A stretch of 64,000 bases of DNA from Cladobotryum mycophilum (taxonomy: Eukaryota; Ascomycota; Sordariomycetes; Hypocreales; Hypocreaceae). The stretch covers positions 3,410,001 through 3,474,000 of the forward strand of contig CM071589.1 of assembly GCA_036429605.1 (NCBI GenBank), written 5' to 3'. Positions 1 to 9,531 of this stretch are shown one piece after another (the first letter of the stretch is position 1; each line of letters opens with the position of its first letter). Both the position numbers and the translations under genes were made by a program. A model generated the notes under the pieces. That model saw only the letters and a list, made by a program, of their open reading frames with translations, ran no database searches and was not told the origin of the DNA.

Positions 1-1643
1 TGGTGTGACCGGTGCTAGAGGTACATTGAGCTGATGCAAGGCATCGCTCAGCATCTGAACAATATGGGCTGGGGGCACATGGGAGAAGAAACGAGTGAGT
101 GACTCGGGTGGGCAGATATCTCGGAATCGGCGAGCTTGCTGAGTGAGCGACATGGAGAGCCCAGGTGTTTGCGAGAACTGCGACATGGACGGCTCATCGG
201 CCAGTGTGTCGAAAAGCATACGGGGGTTTCGTTACCGCGCGTAGGGAGAGATGAGGATGGCGCGGCCATGGAGCGGAGGACTGGTGCTTCCCAGTCCCAT
301 TCTCTGTCGACAATAGGGGCTTCTGGCTGTGTGGAGGCGAATCGGCCAGCGTTGAGACCAGAGTCAAGTGCCATATCATCTGTAGGGGATGCATAATGCC
401 TCTGAGAAGCAGAGATGGGGGAAGCTGATTAAAGTCTATACGAAGGTTCTCCAGCATCTGGGTTGCGAGGTTGATGGGGTCGGAGACTCTACCATCGGCA
501 GTAAGCATTGGGTTGTGGCGAGTGTACCAAGGATGCTGGCGAACTTTGGCGAAGCCGAAGCGCTTCGTAGTATCGACGGATATCATGCCTCGCAGAAGAG
601 AGCGTGTTTCTGAAGGCAATCTCTCCCACAGTGCGTCTGAGCTTCTGCCTGATGTGCGCAGATACTCGTTAAACTCCCAGCTGGTTGACGAAGGCTCATC
701 CCAGGGAGTATTGCCGACCAATAAGACAAAGAGAATGACACCACAAGACCATACATCCGCCAAGTCAGGAGAGTACTTGCCCGTGCTAGGTGACCTTTTA
801 TCGACCCGTCCGCAGGCAAGAATTTCCGGTGCGATATAGGGGGGCTACCACACAGTGTCGAGCTCGTCTTGCGCTGCCCCTTGTACTCAAACATTGTGGC
901 CATTCCAAAATCAGCAAGCTTCAAACTTCCATCCTGGGATAGGAGGATATTTTCTGGCTTGAGGTCCCGATGGGCTACACCCTTTGAGTGCATGAAGCTG
1001 ACACCGCTGACGAGCTGGAGAAAGTAGATCTGGGCAATGTCTTCCCTGACGCCGACGTCTGCCTCAATCTTGTCAAAGAGGTCGCCTCCCTCGGCGTACT
1101 CCATGGCTATCCAGCGCCAGACTGTGTCTTCACCCGAGGCAAACCACTCAATGATGTTGGGGTGCTGGCCAATATGAGAATGGAGCGAGACCTCCATGGC
1201 CAGCTGCTTTGCGGAGACACGGCCATGTTTCACGGCGTATCCCTTGTGAATGAGTTTGACGGCAAAGACCGGATTCTGAGAGTCTAATGGAATGGCCTTT
1301 TTTATTCTACAAAGTTCATGGTCAGTATATGACGCTCTTTTCTTCTTCTTCTTTTTCAGTCATGATTGTTGTTGTATATCACAGGTAAGGGGAGGAGGAT
1401 GCGTACGAGGCGTAAGCGCCACGGCCAATGGTCTTTGAGACGATACGAAAGGGAAGATCCTTTGGTAGAGGATCGAGCTGTGACTGGATAATAGTCAGTG
1501 AAAGGGTTTTGACTGAACGCCGTGCACCATGTTTTTATAGGTGAACCTCAATCATGGACTGTTGATGGGTGCTCTCTCTCTCTCTCCCTCTCATTAATTG
1601 GCCACCCCTTCCCCCTTAAAAACTTTTCTGAGTCACTCACCAT
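1..1643 (-). CDS. CHK1: CHK1 DNA-damage checkpoint Ser/Thr kinase (3' end off window, three frameshifts)
   Basis: CHK1 phosphorylates mitotic regulators to arrest the cycle after DNA damage. Exons: 1643-1641 (ATG only), 1483-1407, and 1306 to the window edge; introns are 1484-1640 (GTGAGT...CCAG) and 1307-1406 (GTACGC...GTAG). The N-terminus has the glycine-rich loop GRGAYASIKKA, then the AVKLI lysine, HRDLKPENIL, DFG and a CGSPPYIAPEIL activation segment. The C-terminus holds the conserved PPESLTRFFSHVPPAHIV motif and continues past position 1. The frame is lost three times, each in a G run on the plus strand: 839-844 (six, seven needed), 417-421 and 222-226 (five, six needed). One added base at each restores the family sequence, so I read this as one functional gene with assembly errors. 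It is divergent from UBC11. Identification is secure; the one-codon first exon is inferred from splice signals, because no in-frame ATG exists in exon 2. Confidence 0.9.
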
Positions 1644-2675
1644 GTTGTTGGATGAATAAGTGTCTCAACCTCTGAACTGACTGAATATTCAACAAGAAAT
1701 ATTGGAAGAATTGTAGCAGCCTTGCAGAAATTTGGTTCGAATACAAAAATCACGAATGATTTCTCCAATGTAACCGTTAATCGTTAATGGATGTCGCGTT
1801 ACAGGCAGTCGCGTCATGTACCGCGTAAAGCTGTTTTCTTTGTAATAAATTTAATCAAACCCAACCTAAGCACTGGGAAACCTTCCCACCCTGGAGAAGT
1901 CCGATACGAGGAACGATTTCTGGCGGTGTTAATTATCCATGAATGGGTATAGGTACGGAGTACAAAGTACTTAGATTCCCACTTCTCCCAGGCCCCACTA
2001 CCCAAGTTGAGACCGCCTGAAAGCCCCGCCATTGTCGATTGGCTGGATAGGCATCCACGGGCCCCCGAAGCGCCATCCGTTGCTGCGGTAAACAAAGTCT
2101 CATCCACTGAAGCAGCCAATGTACGCAGCAGCTCAACGCCAACGCCGCAGGGTCCGTTCCACTCCCAAAGGTTTTTAGAGCTTCTGAGTGGGCGACTGCC
2201 TAAGATGGTCGTTGGAGCGTGAATGAATTGGCGATTTTTTTTGTTTTGCCCCTGGTGAGACTTGACTTGACTGGACGTGTCTGATGCACTTGAACCTTCC
2301 TCCCCTCTACCCCATATTAAATTCCCTTTTTTTCTCTTTTATTTATTTTTATTCATTCCCTATCCCGCTGTCCTCGGCTTATACTAGGGCTTTCATAAAG
2401 AGCATCTTCACCTCGATTCTCCGGATACCTACAGCACTTACCTCCCCCACCTCTACCTTCCTACCCAATACTTGGATCTACCTCCTACATACATACATAC
2501 ATACATCTATACATTCTTCATTCTTCTTGTGACTACGGCGTCCCGAGTCTGAGCCTTCTATTATTCTCAGCTCCATCCGTAGTTTTTCTCCTCGGCATCT
2601 TCATCTTGCCTTTGTTGACATTGTCACGTACATCTGTTTTCCGTCACACCACCATCTCACCGCACATTGTTTACA
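1644..2675. promoter_or_regulatory. Divergent intergenic region between CHK1 and UBC11
   Basis: About 1 kb separating two cell-cycle genes transcribed away from each other. The UBC11 side has a pyrimidine-rich leader (about 2284-2640) typical of fungal 5' regions, with a short CATA tetranucleotide repeat near 2488-2508. No ORF here has family features. It presumably holds both promoters, but I cannot name specific sites. Confidence 0.5.
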
Positions 2676-3344
2676 ATGGATTACACAGAGGACAACCAGA
2701 ACTCTGCTCCCGGCAGCTTGGACGCCGCTAAGCTCAATCCCTCTCGCAAGGGGCCAGACTCTGGAAGCGTCACCAAGAGGTATTGCTCCCTTGTATAGCT
2801 GGCTAAAACAAAACAAAACAAAAACAAAACAAAATTAACTGACTTTGCCCACCAAGGTTGCAAACTGAGCTTATGACGCTCATGACCAGTCCCGCTCCCG
2901 GCGTCTCTGCGTTCCCCTCGGCTGATGGCAACCTCATGTCCTGGACCGCCACAATCGAAGGCCCTAAAGATACTCCTTACGACGGCTTGACATTGAAACT
3001 AAGCTTTGCTTTCCCTTCAAACTACCCTTACGCACCGCCGACCGTGCTCTTCAAGACGCCCATCTATCACCCCAACTTCGACTTCTCGGGCCGCATCTGC
3101 TTGGATATTCTCAAGGACAAGTGGACTGCCGCCTACAACATTCAGACCGTCTTGCTCAGCCTGCAAAGCTTGCTTGGCGAGCCCAACAAGTAAGCTCCCT
3201 TTGTCACAACGCAACACACTTCACTGCTAACATTTCCTTAGTGCTTCTCCCCTGAACGGTGAAGCTGCAGAGCTCTGGGACAAGGATCCCGAAGAGTTCA
3301 AGAAGAAGGTCCTGGCGCGGCATGTTGACATTGAGGAGGATTAG
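2676..3344 (+). CDS. UBC11: Ubiquitin-conjugating enzyme E2 C (UBC11/UbcH10 type)
   Basis: This E2 works with the anaphase-promoting complex to ubiquitinate mitotic cyclins and securin. Exons 2676-2779, 2857-3189 and 3242-3344 give 179 aa. The start MDYTEDNQNS opens a roughly 30-residue unstructured extension, characteristic of the E2-C class, before the core beginning KRLQTELMTLM. The core shows WTATIEGPKDTPYDGL, the HPN motif (YHPNFDFSGRICLDIL) and the catalytic cysteine at about residue 116, followed by the DKWTAAYNIQTVLLSLQ helix. All three exons join in frame through GT-AG introns (2780-2856 and 3190-3241). The first intron carries an AAAAC repeat tract. The length matches E2-C orthologues, and the cyclin-selective assignment rests on the N-terminal extension and core sequence. 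No anomalies are seen. Confidence 0.93.
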
Positions 3345-3776
3345 GAGTAGAAATTTTGTATACAGAATAGCATCATGATGGATGACATTGTTTTTTTCAA
3401 TGGGATAAATGGAGTCCTTGGAGCATGAATCGATTGCTTGACAGGGTATTTGGGTGCATTTTGTATTTCCGCAACGAAACTGGAAAGGGAGGGTTGCCCC
3501 CCTCTATGGGCGTGGGACTGATAACTGCCAATAGCAGGACCTGTCGATAGATCAAGACGAACAATCATTACCTCGTAAGGCCGTCCATATTTCCCTCTTT
3601 TTTTCACATGCGCCTTCTAGCCAAAAAAAACACCGCCATGGGATATCCTCATCATGGGACAAAGCTTGATCACATTTCCGTCTGTATTTTCAGCGTGAAA
3701 AGCTAGAAGAGCCGGTTGCAACTCCGAAATGCCATGCCAACCCCAAATACCATTCCCAAAGAAACAAGTTTTTTCT
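3345..3776. other. Convergent 3' region between UBC11 and RPL31
   Basis: About 430 bp between two converging genes, presumably both 3' UTRs. No conserved ORF, tRNA or repeat was recognised. Confidence 0.5.
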
Positions 3777-4335
3777 TTACTCCTCAACGACCTCGGTCGC
3801 GAGGCCCTTGGGGTTCTTGACGTTCACAGCCTGAACGTAGCTGTACAGCTTCTCCTTGGCACCCTCCTCGTCGTTTCGTCGTCGGGAAATTCGGACACGG
3901 AGTCTGTAAGCAACACCCTTGACACCCTGCTCCCAGACCTTCTTGTTGAGCTGAGGATCGATTCGAACATCAACGGTGCCCTATAGCCAGTCAGCATTTC
4001 CGGAAATCCAAAAGAGTAGTCGCCTGGGCTGGCTTTCCACTTTCCACGCCGATTGCGACAGAAGATGGAATGCCCTTTGGGAATCGTACCATGGCCTTGT
4101 GTGCGAACTGCTTGATCTCCTTGATGGCACGAGGAGCCCTCTTCTTGAATGTAACACCGTGCAGCTTCAATGACTGTTAGCGCGCCGATTCCAGACACAT
4201 TTTGATGCTCCTCTCGATATCCCCGGCGAGCTCTTCGAAGCGACGTACTCTCTTGTGCATGTGGATGGTGTATTCGCGGGCAACAACGTCCGCAATAGCG
4301 GAACGCTGAGTCTTTCCAGCAGTCTTTGACGACAT
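3777..4335 (-). CDS. RPL31: 60S ribosomal protein L31 (eL31)
   Basis: A component of the large ribosomal subunit near the polypeptide exit tunnel. Exons 4335-4249, 4164-4090 and 3980-3777 encode 121 aa, the usual length. It starts MSSKTAGKTQRSAIADVVAR, followed by EYTIHMHKR, LHGVTFKKRAPRAIKEIK, then GTVDVRIDPQLNKKVWEQG and YRLRVRISRRRND, all diagnostic of L31e. Introns 4165-4248 (GTACGT, with a GCTAAC branch) and 3981-4089 interrupt the conserved block at HKR/LHG and KAM/GTV. Reading straight through intron 1 meets a stop, so the spliced model is required. The gene is divergent from the downstream RGS gene, so they may share a promoter. Confidence 0.95.
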
Positions 4336-5104
4336 TTCTGAAATTGGATGTCAGTTTTCGGCTGATGTGATTTGACGACGTATTTGCTGCAGAAAGAGGG
4401 CTTCTCTCAAAACGTAGCAGTAAAGCAATGGCTTGTGGATAGTGGGAAAGGATTTGTTGCGCTTCGTACCTGCGGATCGTCTCTTCCAAGGTCTGGCGAT
4501 GGGTAGGTGTTGATGTCGGGAAACTTGCTAAATTCCACAAAATCTTTGTGCGTAGGGCAGGCTCGAAATTCCTTTGGTGGGGGTAGCGAACCAATCAAGC
4601 GAGGGCTGCAACGCTCCACCGAATAGTTGCACGTGACTCGCCGTTACGTACCTTTTCTCGTACCTTTCCGGGAGGCAGGTGCGGCGCAGCAAAAGGATTT
4701 GCAACAGAAAAAATGGGGCTGGTAAAATGAGGGATCGATCCACGCCAGTTGATGACCCGTCCAATCCAAATCGTTTCGGTCATCGTCGCGCATTCCAATC
4801 ATCACGACCGGCGACGAGAGTGCTTGAAGCTCTCAAAGTTACGACCCCGCATGCTTCCTCTCGCATCGTGAACGACTCGATTCTTCACTGATTAAACGTT
4901 GAGCTCCCCCGGTAGGGAGACGTTTGCCCTTTTTCCTTCTCTCTCTCTCACGAACCGACCCGTATTGCGTTGCTGGTTGCACAGCTGCAGCCACAGCAAC
5001 AAACGGGGTATCTTGGGCAGTTCAACCGCGCCTTTCATCGCCCTTTTCAACCAGTCACTCGTTTTATTTGTTTCCAACCATCTTCATTTCTCCCCTACTT
5101 CAAA
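4336..5104. promoter_or_regulatory. Divergent promoter region, RPL31 / RAX1-like
   Basis: About 770 bp between two start codons pointing away from each other. It contains pyrimidine-rich stretches near the RAX1-like start (4925-4955). No further gene is supported. An untranslated first exon for RPL31 is possible, as is common in ribosomal protein genes, but I could not prove one. Confidence 0.45.
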
Positions 5105-6313
5105 ATGGCCGACATCAATATCGAGGCCGGAGGGTCAACCACTCAACTCGACGTGATCCGAAATCGCCTGCCAACTCTCTTTGAGGTGCTGAGCCGTCGC
5201 ACCCTGCCACCCGTCGACCTCTTCTCATTCTACATTTATATGCGCGACCAGCAGCGATCGGTTGACTACCTGGACTTTTGGTATGCTATTCAAGCCGTTT
5301 ACCGTTCATCAAAGCTCAAGTTACTAACATTGCGCCAAGGTTGGATGTTGCTCAGCACATGTCCCTGTGCCGTCACTATGTCCGCGAACTTCGACGATCC
5401 GTTTTGGTGGCGACGCCAGACGTGGAAAAGGCCGGCTCTAAGCGATCATCGGTAATGTTGGAGAATTTGGGGGATTTCGATAATCGCGCGGCTGGACCGT
5501 CAATGTACGCATCGGAGAAGGAGAGAGACCAGGATGCCCAGATGTCTGCCTTCTTGCGCGAAGATTCAAGCCACAACTCCCCCTCAACGGCGGCTCGGGA
5601 GCGACCAAACCCAGCCCTCAATTCAGCACTTCCCGCGATGTTACGGATTCCAACTCTCCCGCTCACACCGTTGCGCGACAGGACATTCGAGCCTCTGCGG
5701 AGAAAATCTTGTACACATTCCTACTCCCTGGCGCCGAGAGAGAAATCACACTGCCCGGCTCCATTACCCAGGATGTCACCACCGCGATTGAAGATTATGG
5801 CCGAGATGACCCGGAAGTTTTCGACGTAGCTAAGGACTATGTGTTCCAGGCTATGGAACGTGATGCCTTCCCGGGTTTCTTGAGAATGAAGGCCTTTGGT
5901 AATCTAATTCCGCCAACCCTGATCTTGCGTCTTATTCTCGGACTTATTGCTATGTTTGGCGCATTTTGGGCCGCTTTCATTCTCATTTTCCTTGATAAAT
6001 CTCGTTCTACACGATGCTGGGTATGTCATTTTTATTCTTCCCTAACCGCTTAGATCTGGTATTAACATCACTCTAGCTCATTTTGCCCTTTACTATTGGT
6101 GTTTATTTCCTTGCTTCCTATCAGTATTCCCTGGACCCCATCATGGCACTTGTCGGTCTCAGCGAGTATACCCCATTCAACTTCTCTCGAATTCGAGAGC
6201 CTTACATTCGCACCCTTCTTGCCAAGCGAGCGCTCATGGTTTTGGCCGTGACTTTTCTCATCGACGCTGGATTGTGCGTCCTCTTCATTCTGGTTCCAGG
6301 CAAGAGACTCTGA
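5105..6313 (+). CDS. RAX1: RGS-domain transmembrane protein, Rax1-like (one frameshift)
   Basis: Exons 5105-5280, 5340-6020 and 6077-6313 give about 364 aa once the frame is restored. It starts MADINIEAGG. An RGS-like fold is split by a linker: the first half is LPTLFEVLSRRTLPPVDLF with DYLDFWLDVAQHMSLC, and the second half is EKILYTFLLPGAEREITLP to ERDAFPGFLRMKAFGN. Three hydrophobic segments follow (LILRLILGLIAMFGAFWA; LILPFTIGVYFLASY; ALMVLAVTFLIDAGL). An N-terminal RGS fold with C-terminal membrane segments matches yeast Rax1, which acts in bud-site selection; in filamentous fungi a polarity role is inference. The frame breaks at the C run 5579-5583. A sixth C restores NSPLNGGSGATK and connects the two halves. 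The family call is firm; orthology to RAX1 is likely but unproven. Confidence 0.75.
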
Positions 6314-6768
6314 ATCTCCAATGCCTAAAGCCAGGGATGCGGGCCGTCACACTGGCATTCGATCGTTACGCAGCAGCATCTCCACCAGAACTTTGTGGGG
6401 TGCTTAATATTCACGACCGTCATGACATTTGCAAGTTTAGTGAATTAGTATGCTTTGCCGGGGGGAATAAAATTTAAAAAATAAAAACCAGAGGGGTCGG
6501 GCATTGGGCTTGGGACCTCCATTTTTCTCTGTATCATCTACAACCTGTATCATCAACTACGTCTTTTGACAGTTGCCGTTTGGAGTTGTGGGCTATACGT
6601 TTTTCCTTATTCAAATTCTTCGTAGATAGGTAGCTCCATTGCAATCAATGAACGGCGGTAATCATTTTATCGTCTATTATATATAATGCTTGGTCATAAT
6701 ATCCACTCCTGACTTCGTCCCCTAACTCATTCGGCATGCGCAATGTAAAACTATGAGTAAGCAAACAT
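6314..6768. other. Convergent 3' region, RAX1-like / CSN7
   Basis: About 450 bp, AT-rich around 6660-6690, with no recognisable coding or RNA gene. Presumed 3' UTRs. Confidence 0.45.
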
Positions 6769-7677
6769 TCACATCTTACGTTTGCTTGCCCGTTTGGCTT
6801 TATCTTCTCCAGTAAAGGGTTCATCGACGTCCATAGAATCGGAGCCCATGAGATTCATGGCGTCTATCATGGTCCGCTTGTTGATACCCCTTCTAGCGAG
6901 GGCCTCGCGGCCGTATGGTGAATTTTCATGCTTCTTATCCGTGTCCCGCAAGTCGGTCATGAGCACCTGCAGCCTCTCGTCTGAGGATCTCTTCTCCCTC
7001 TCTCTAAGAAGGGCGGTGTTACGGATATTCGAAATCTGGTTCTCAAGGTCGCCGAGGGTATATGTGCAGCGAGCCGCCCAGTTCTGCAGCGCGGCGATCA
7101 TATCGGGGATGGCGCCGGGGGCGAGGTCCCGGAGGGGGAGATGCTGGTGACCTGGACGGCTTGACGGGCGGGGTCGAGGGTGGCGTGGAGGAGGCCGGCG
7201 TAGATGGCAGTTATGACGAGGTCTTCCACCTCGCGGGCGGACGAGAGCCCTAAAGCCCGCTCCAGGGCATCGTAGGAGAGACTGGAACGATCGCTCGCCA
7301 GCGTCAGGAGGGAGAGCTGGCGGAGCTTAAGGGTCTGTGTTTCGCTCAGGGCGGGCAGGTCGGGGGTGGCATGGTAAGTCTCATACGTCCCGTAGGAGAA
7401 GATTTGGAGCAAGGTGAGATGGGATGTGAACTCGGGGCTGTCGGCGAGGGCTTGGATCTGGGGTGTTTGAAGGAGCTCGGCGAAGAGGAATGTGTTGGGT
7501 GCGGAGGTTGCGCGAGTGACGAGATCAGCCGCTGCGCGAGGCGATGAGGCCGACTTTGATAGAGCGATAAAGGGCTATACGTCGTCATGAGTCTCATGTC
7601 TTGTATTCTAGAGATTGCAGTAGATGGACGGGATGCATACATACCTCTAAAGCATTGAGTGCCTTGGTTTGTTCCAT
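6769..7677 (-). CDS. CSN7: COP9 signalosome subunit 7 (PCI domain; one frameshift)
   Basis: CSN7 is a PCI-domain scaffold subunit of the COP9 signalosome, which deneddylates cullin ubiquitin ligases; in filamentous fungi it links light response and development. Exons 7677-7645 and 7574-6769 give about 279 aa, with one 70-bp intron (GTATGT...TATAG) after MEQTKALNALE. The helical repeat half shows FLFAELLQTPQIQALADSPEF, and the winged-helix half shows LSYDALERALGLSSAREVEDLVI and LLHATLDPARQAVQVTSISP. After the PCI domain come a coiled-coil helix (ALQNWAARCTYTLGDLENQI) and a basic tail ending KRASKRKM. The frame breaks in the G run 7134-7138. A sixth G gives ISPLRDLAPGAIPDMIAALQ, the expected PCI-to-helix junction. 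eIF3m and Rpn-type PCI proteins are alternatives, but length and order fit CSN7 best. Confidence 0.85.
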
Positions 7678-9531
7678 GGTGGACGAGCTTGTGGTAGTGA
7701 AAGAGAGGCGTATCAACGCCCGGTGGCCTATAGTGGGGTCAAGATCTCAGCCTGATGGGGGCAAGGCAAGGCTAAGAATTCAATGTTTTTGATGGAATAT
7801 AGGAATAATTAGCTGCAAAAAGTGCTTTACGCGTGTATCACGAGTGTTTGAGATTCACACGAGACGATGATGAGCTCCAGCGTGAGAGGTTGCTTGTCTG
7901 GGCGCGGGGCCTAGCGTGGTGGGGGTCCATCCATTGTGGTACAGAGCAACTGCAATGAGGTGTGGTCACCTCTTTGTCAGTGGAGTGAGTGGGCTTTCTG
8001 CTGTCGATCCAGATTGATATCCTTCATAGTAAGAAAATTGAATCAAGCTTGCACACTACTTAAAATCTGCACCATATCACTCATTGTCTTTCCAGTTTCC
8101 CTATTGTGTATAGCAGCCACAAGGAATTCGGTCAAATCGACAAACTTCTTATATTTGTTTGATTAAATATTGATTACAGAACGCGGAGAACCGAAGTACC
8201 ACCGCCTTGGCTGTCCTGGGTCACATTCAACAAAATGCTAACCTGGAGGAGAAGCCAAAATGTTTGAATGAAGGAAGTCCACAAGACATGTGTAGCCATG
8301 ATTCAAGTCCCTGTATTCAAAGATAGATATATCAAGTAGAAAACAAGGTCGAAAGCGCCTAAAGATTCTGCCGTCAGCTTACGATGGGCGGTGCTGTCAA
8401 TGTGACAGACCCGATAGTCCGCTTGACTTGTCAAATGATAGGGTGAGTAGGTAGGTTACTTCATAAATAGCATCTTAGCTGAGAAGCAATTATAGCATTA
8501 TAACAGCAAACAACCCAAACATTTTCTTCATCCAAAGAAGCAAGTCATTATTATAGGTTACCCTGCTATTATTTATTGGTGGTGACATTATTAACCGCCA
8601 TGAAGCCTTAGTGCGACATCTGGACTTGGGGGGGAGGCTGGCCCTCAGACATCCAGGTCCGAAACAACTTGCTCACAATGAGAACATGACTCGGAAGTTA
8701 CTAAAAGGGCCATCTTTTTGATTGCCTGTCGGATCAGGACTGACAAGAGCACCGTCGATAACCTCATCATGCATGTATTGTGAGCTGTCAGTCCCTTTCC
8801 CCGCCATTGTCCATCATCCATCGTCCAATGTCAGATCAATCATGACCCAAGTACCGGCACTGACGGACCCCGAGACGTTTTCGTTCTCCGAAGAACAAGA
8901 AACGAAGGAAGATGCTCAAGTTGCGCTTATTAGCTGCGCTTATTAGCTTGAGGCTTTCGTAGCATCAGGATCCGCCCTGTGCCGTCTCACATAAAGAGAC
9001 GGCCATGTCGCTAGCGCGTTGTCCCTTCATCCTTTCTCGAATCCTCAATCTCCATGTTCTGCTTTGAAATCACTTGTATAATACAGAATACCTATTTTGG
9101 AATATCCCGAGTGACCTGAAGGATTGCATCTACATCACACGGCTGTTGCGCCTCGTATTTTCGCCTTGCGCCGGACCGTGGGAAGCACTGCGAAGAAACG
9201 GAGTACATCTATCTACCTTGAACCGAATCCGCCGCTGACAAACAACTCGGCCACCCGTCATTTTTATCAATCAACCAAAAAAAGGGCTTCCAACCGCCAA
9301 CGTCTACGATTCCTCTTGAAGCTGGTCTTCGAGGCTGCGAGCCGTTTCGCTCATTGAAAAGATTCGCGATATATCCAATCTATACTCATTTATTGCGGCG
9401 TTTTGTGAAAATACTATGCGACTTGTCCGGTGACGACATAGAGCGATAGAGGGGACAATCAATCCGTCCATCGTACAGGCGCTTCTGTCACGTCGAAGAG
9501 AATAGGCGCCGGGCGCCAAATTGAAGGAAAT
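7678..9531. other. 1.85-kb intergenic region upstream of CSN7 and CCC2
   Basis: A divergent intergenic stretch, AT-rich between about 8000 and 8600. Small ORFs (for example 7936-8166 and 8722-8946) show no family motif. A short direct repeat of GCGCTTATTAGCT lies at about 8923-8950. It probably carries both promoters. I looked for copper- or stress-response sites but cannot support any. Confidence 0.4.

Noticed and set aside
1..1643. CHK1 as a pseudogene
   Set aside because: All three breaks are single-base losses in G runs, like breaks in four unrelated genes here. Conserved motifs between them are intact.
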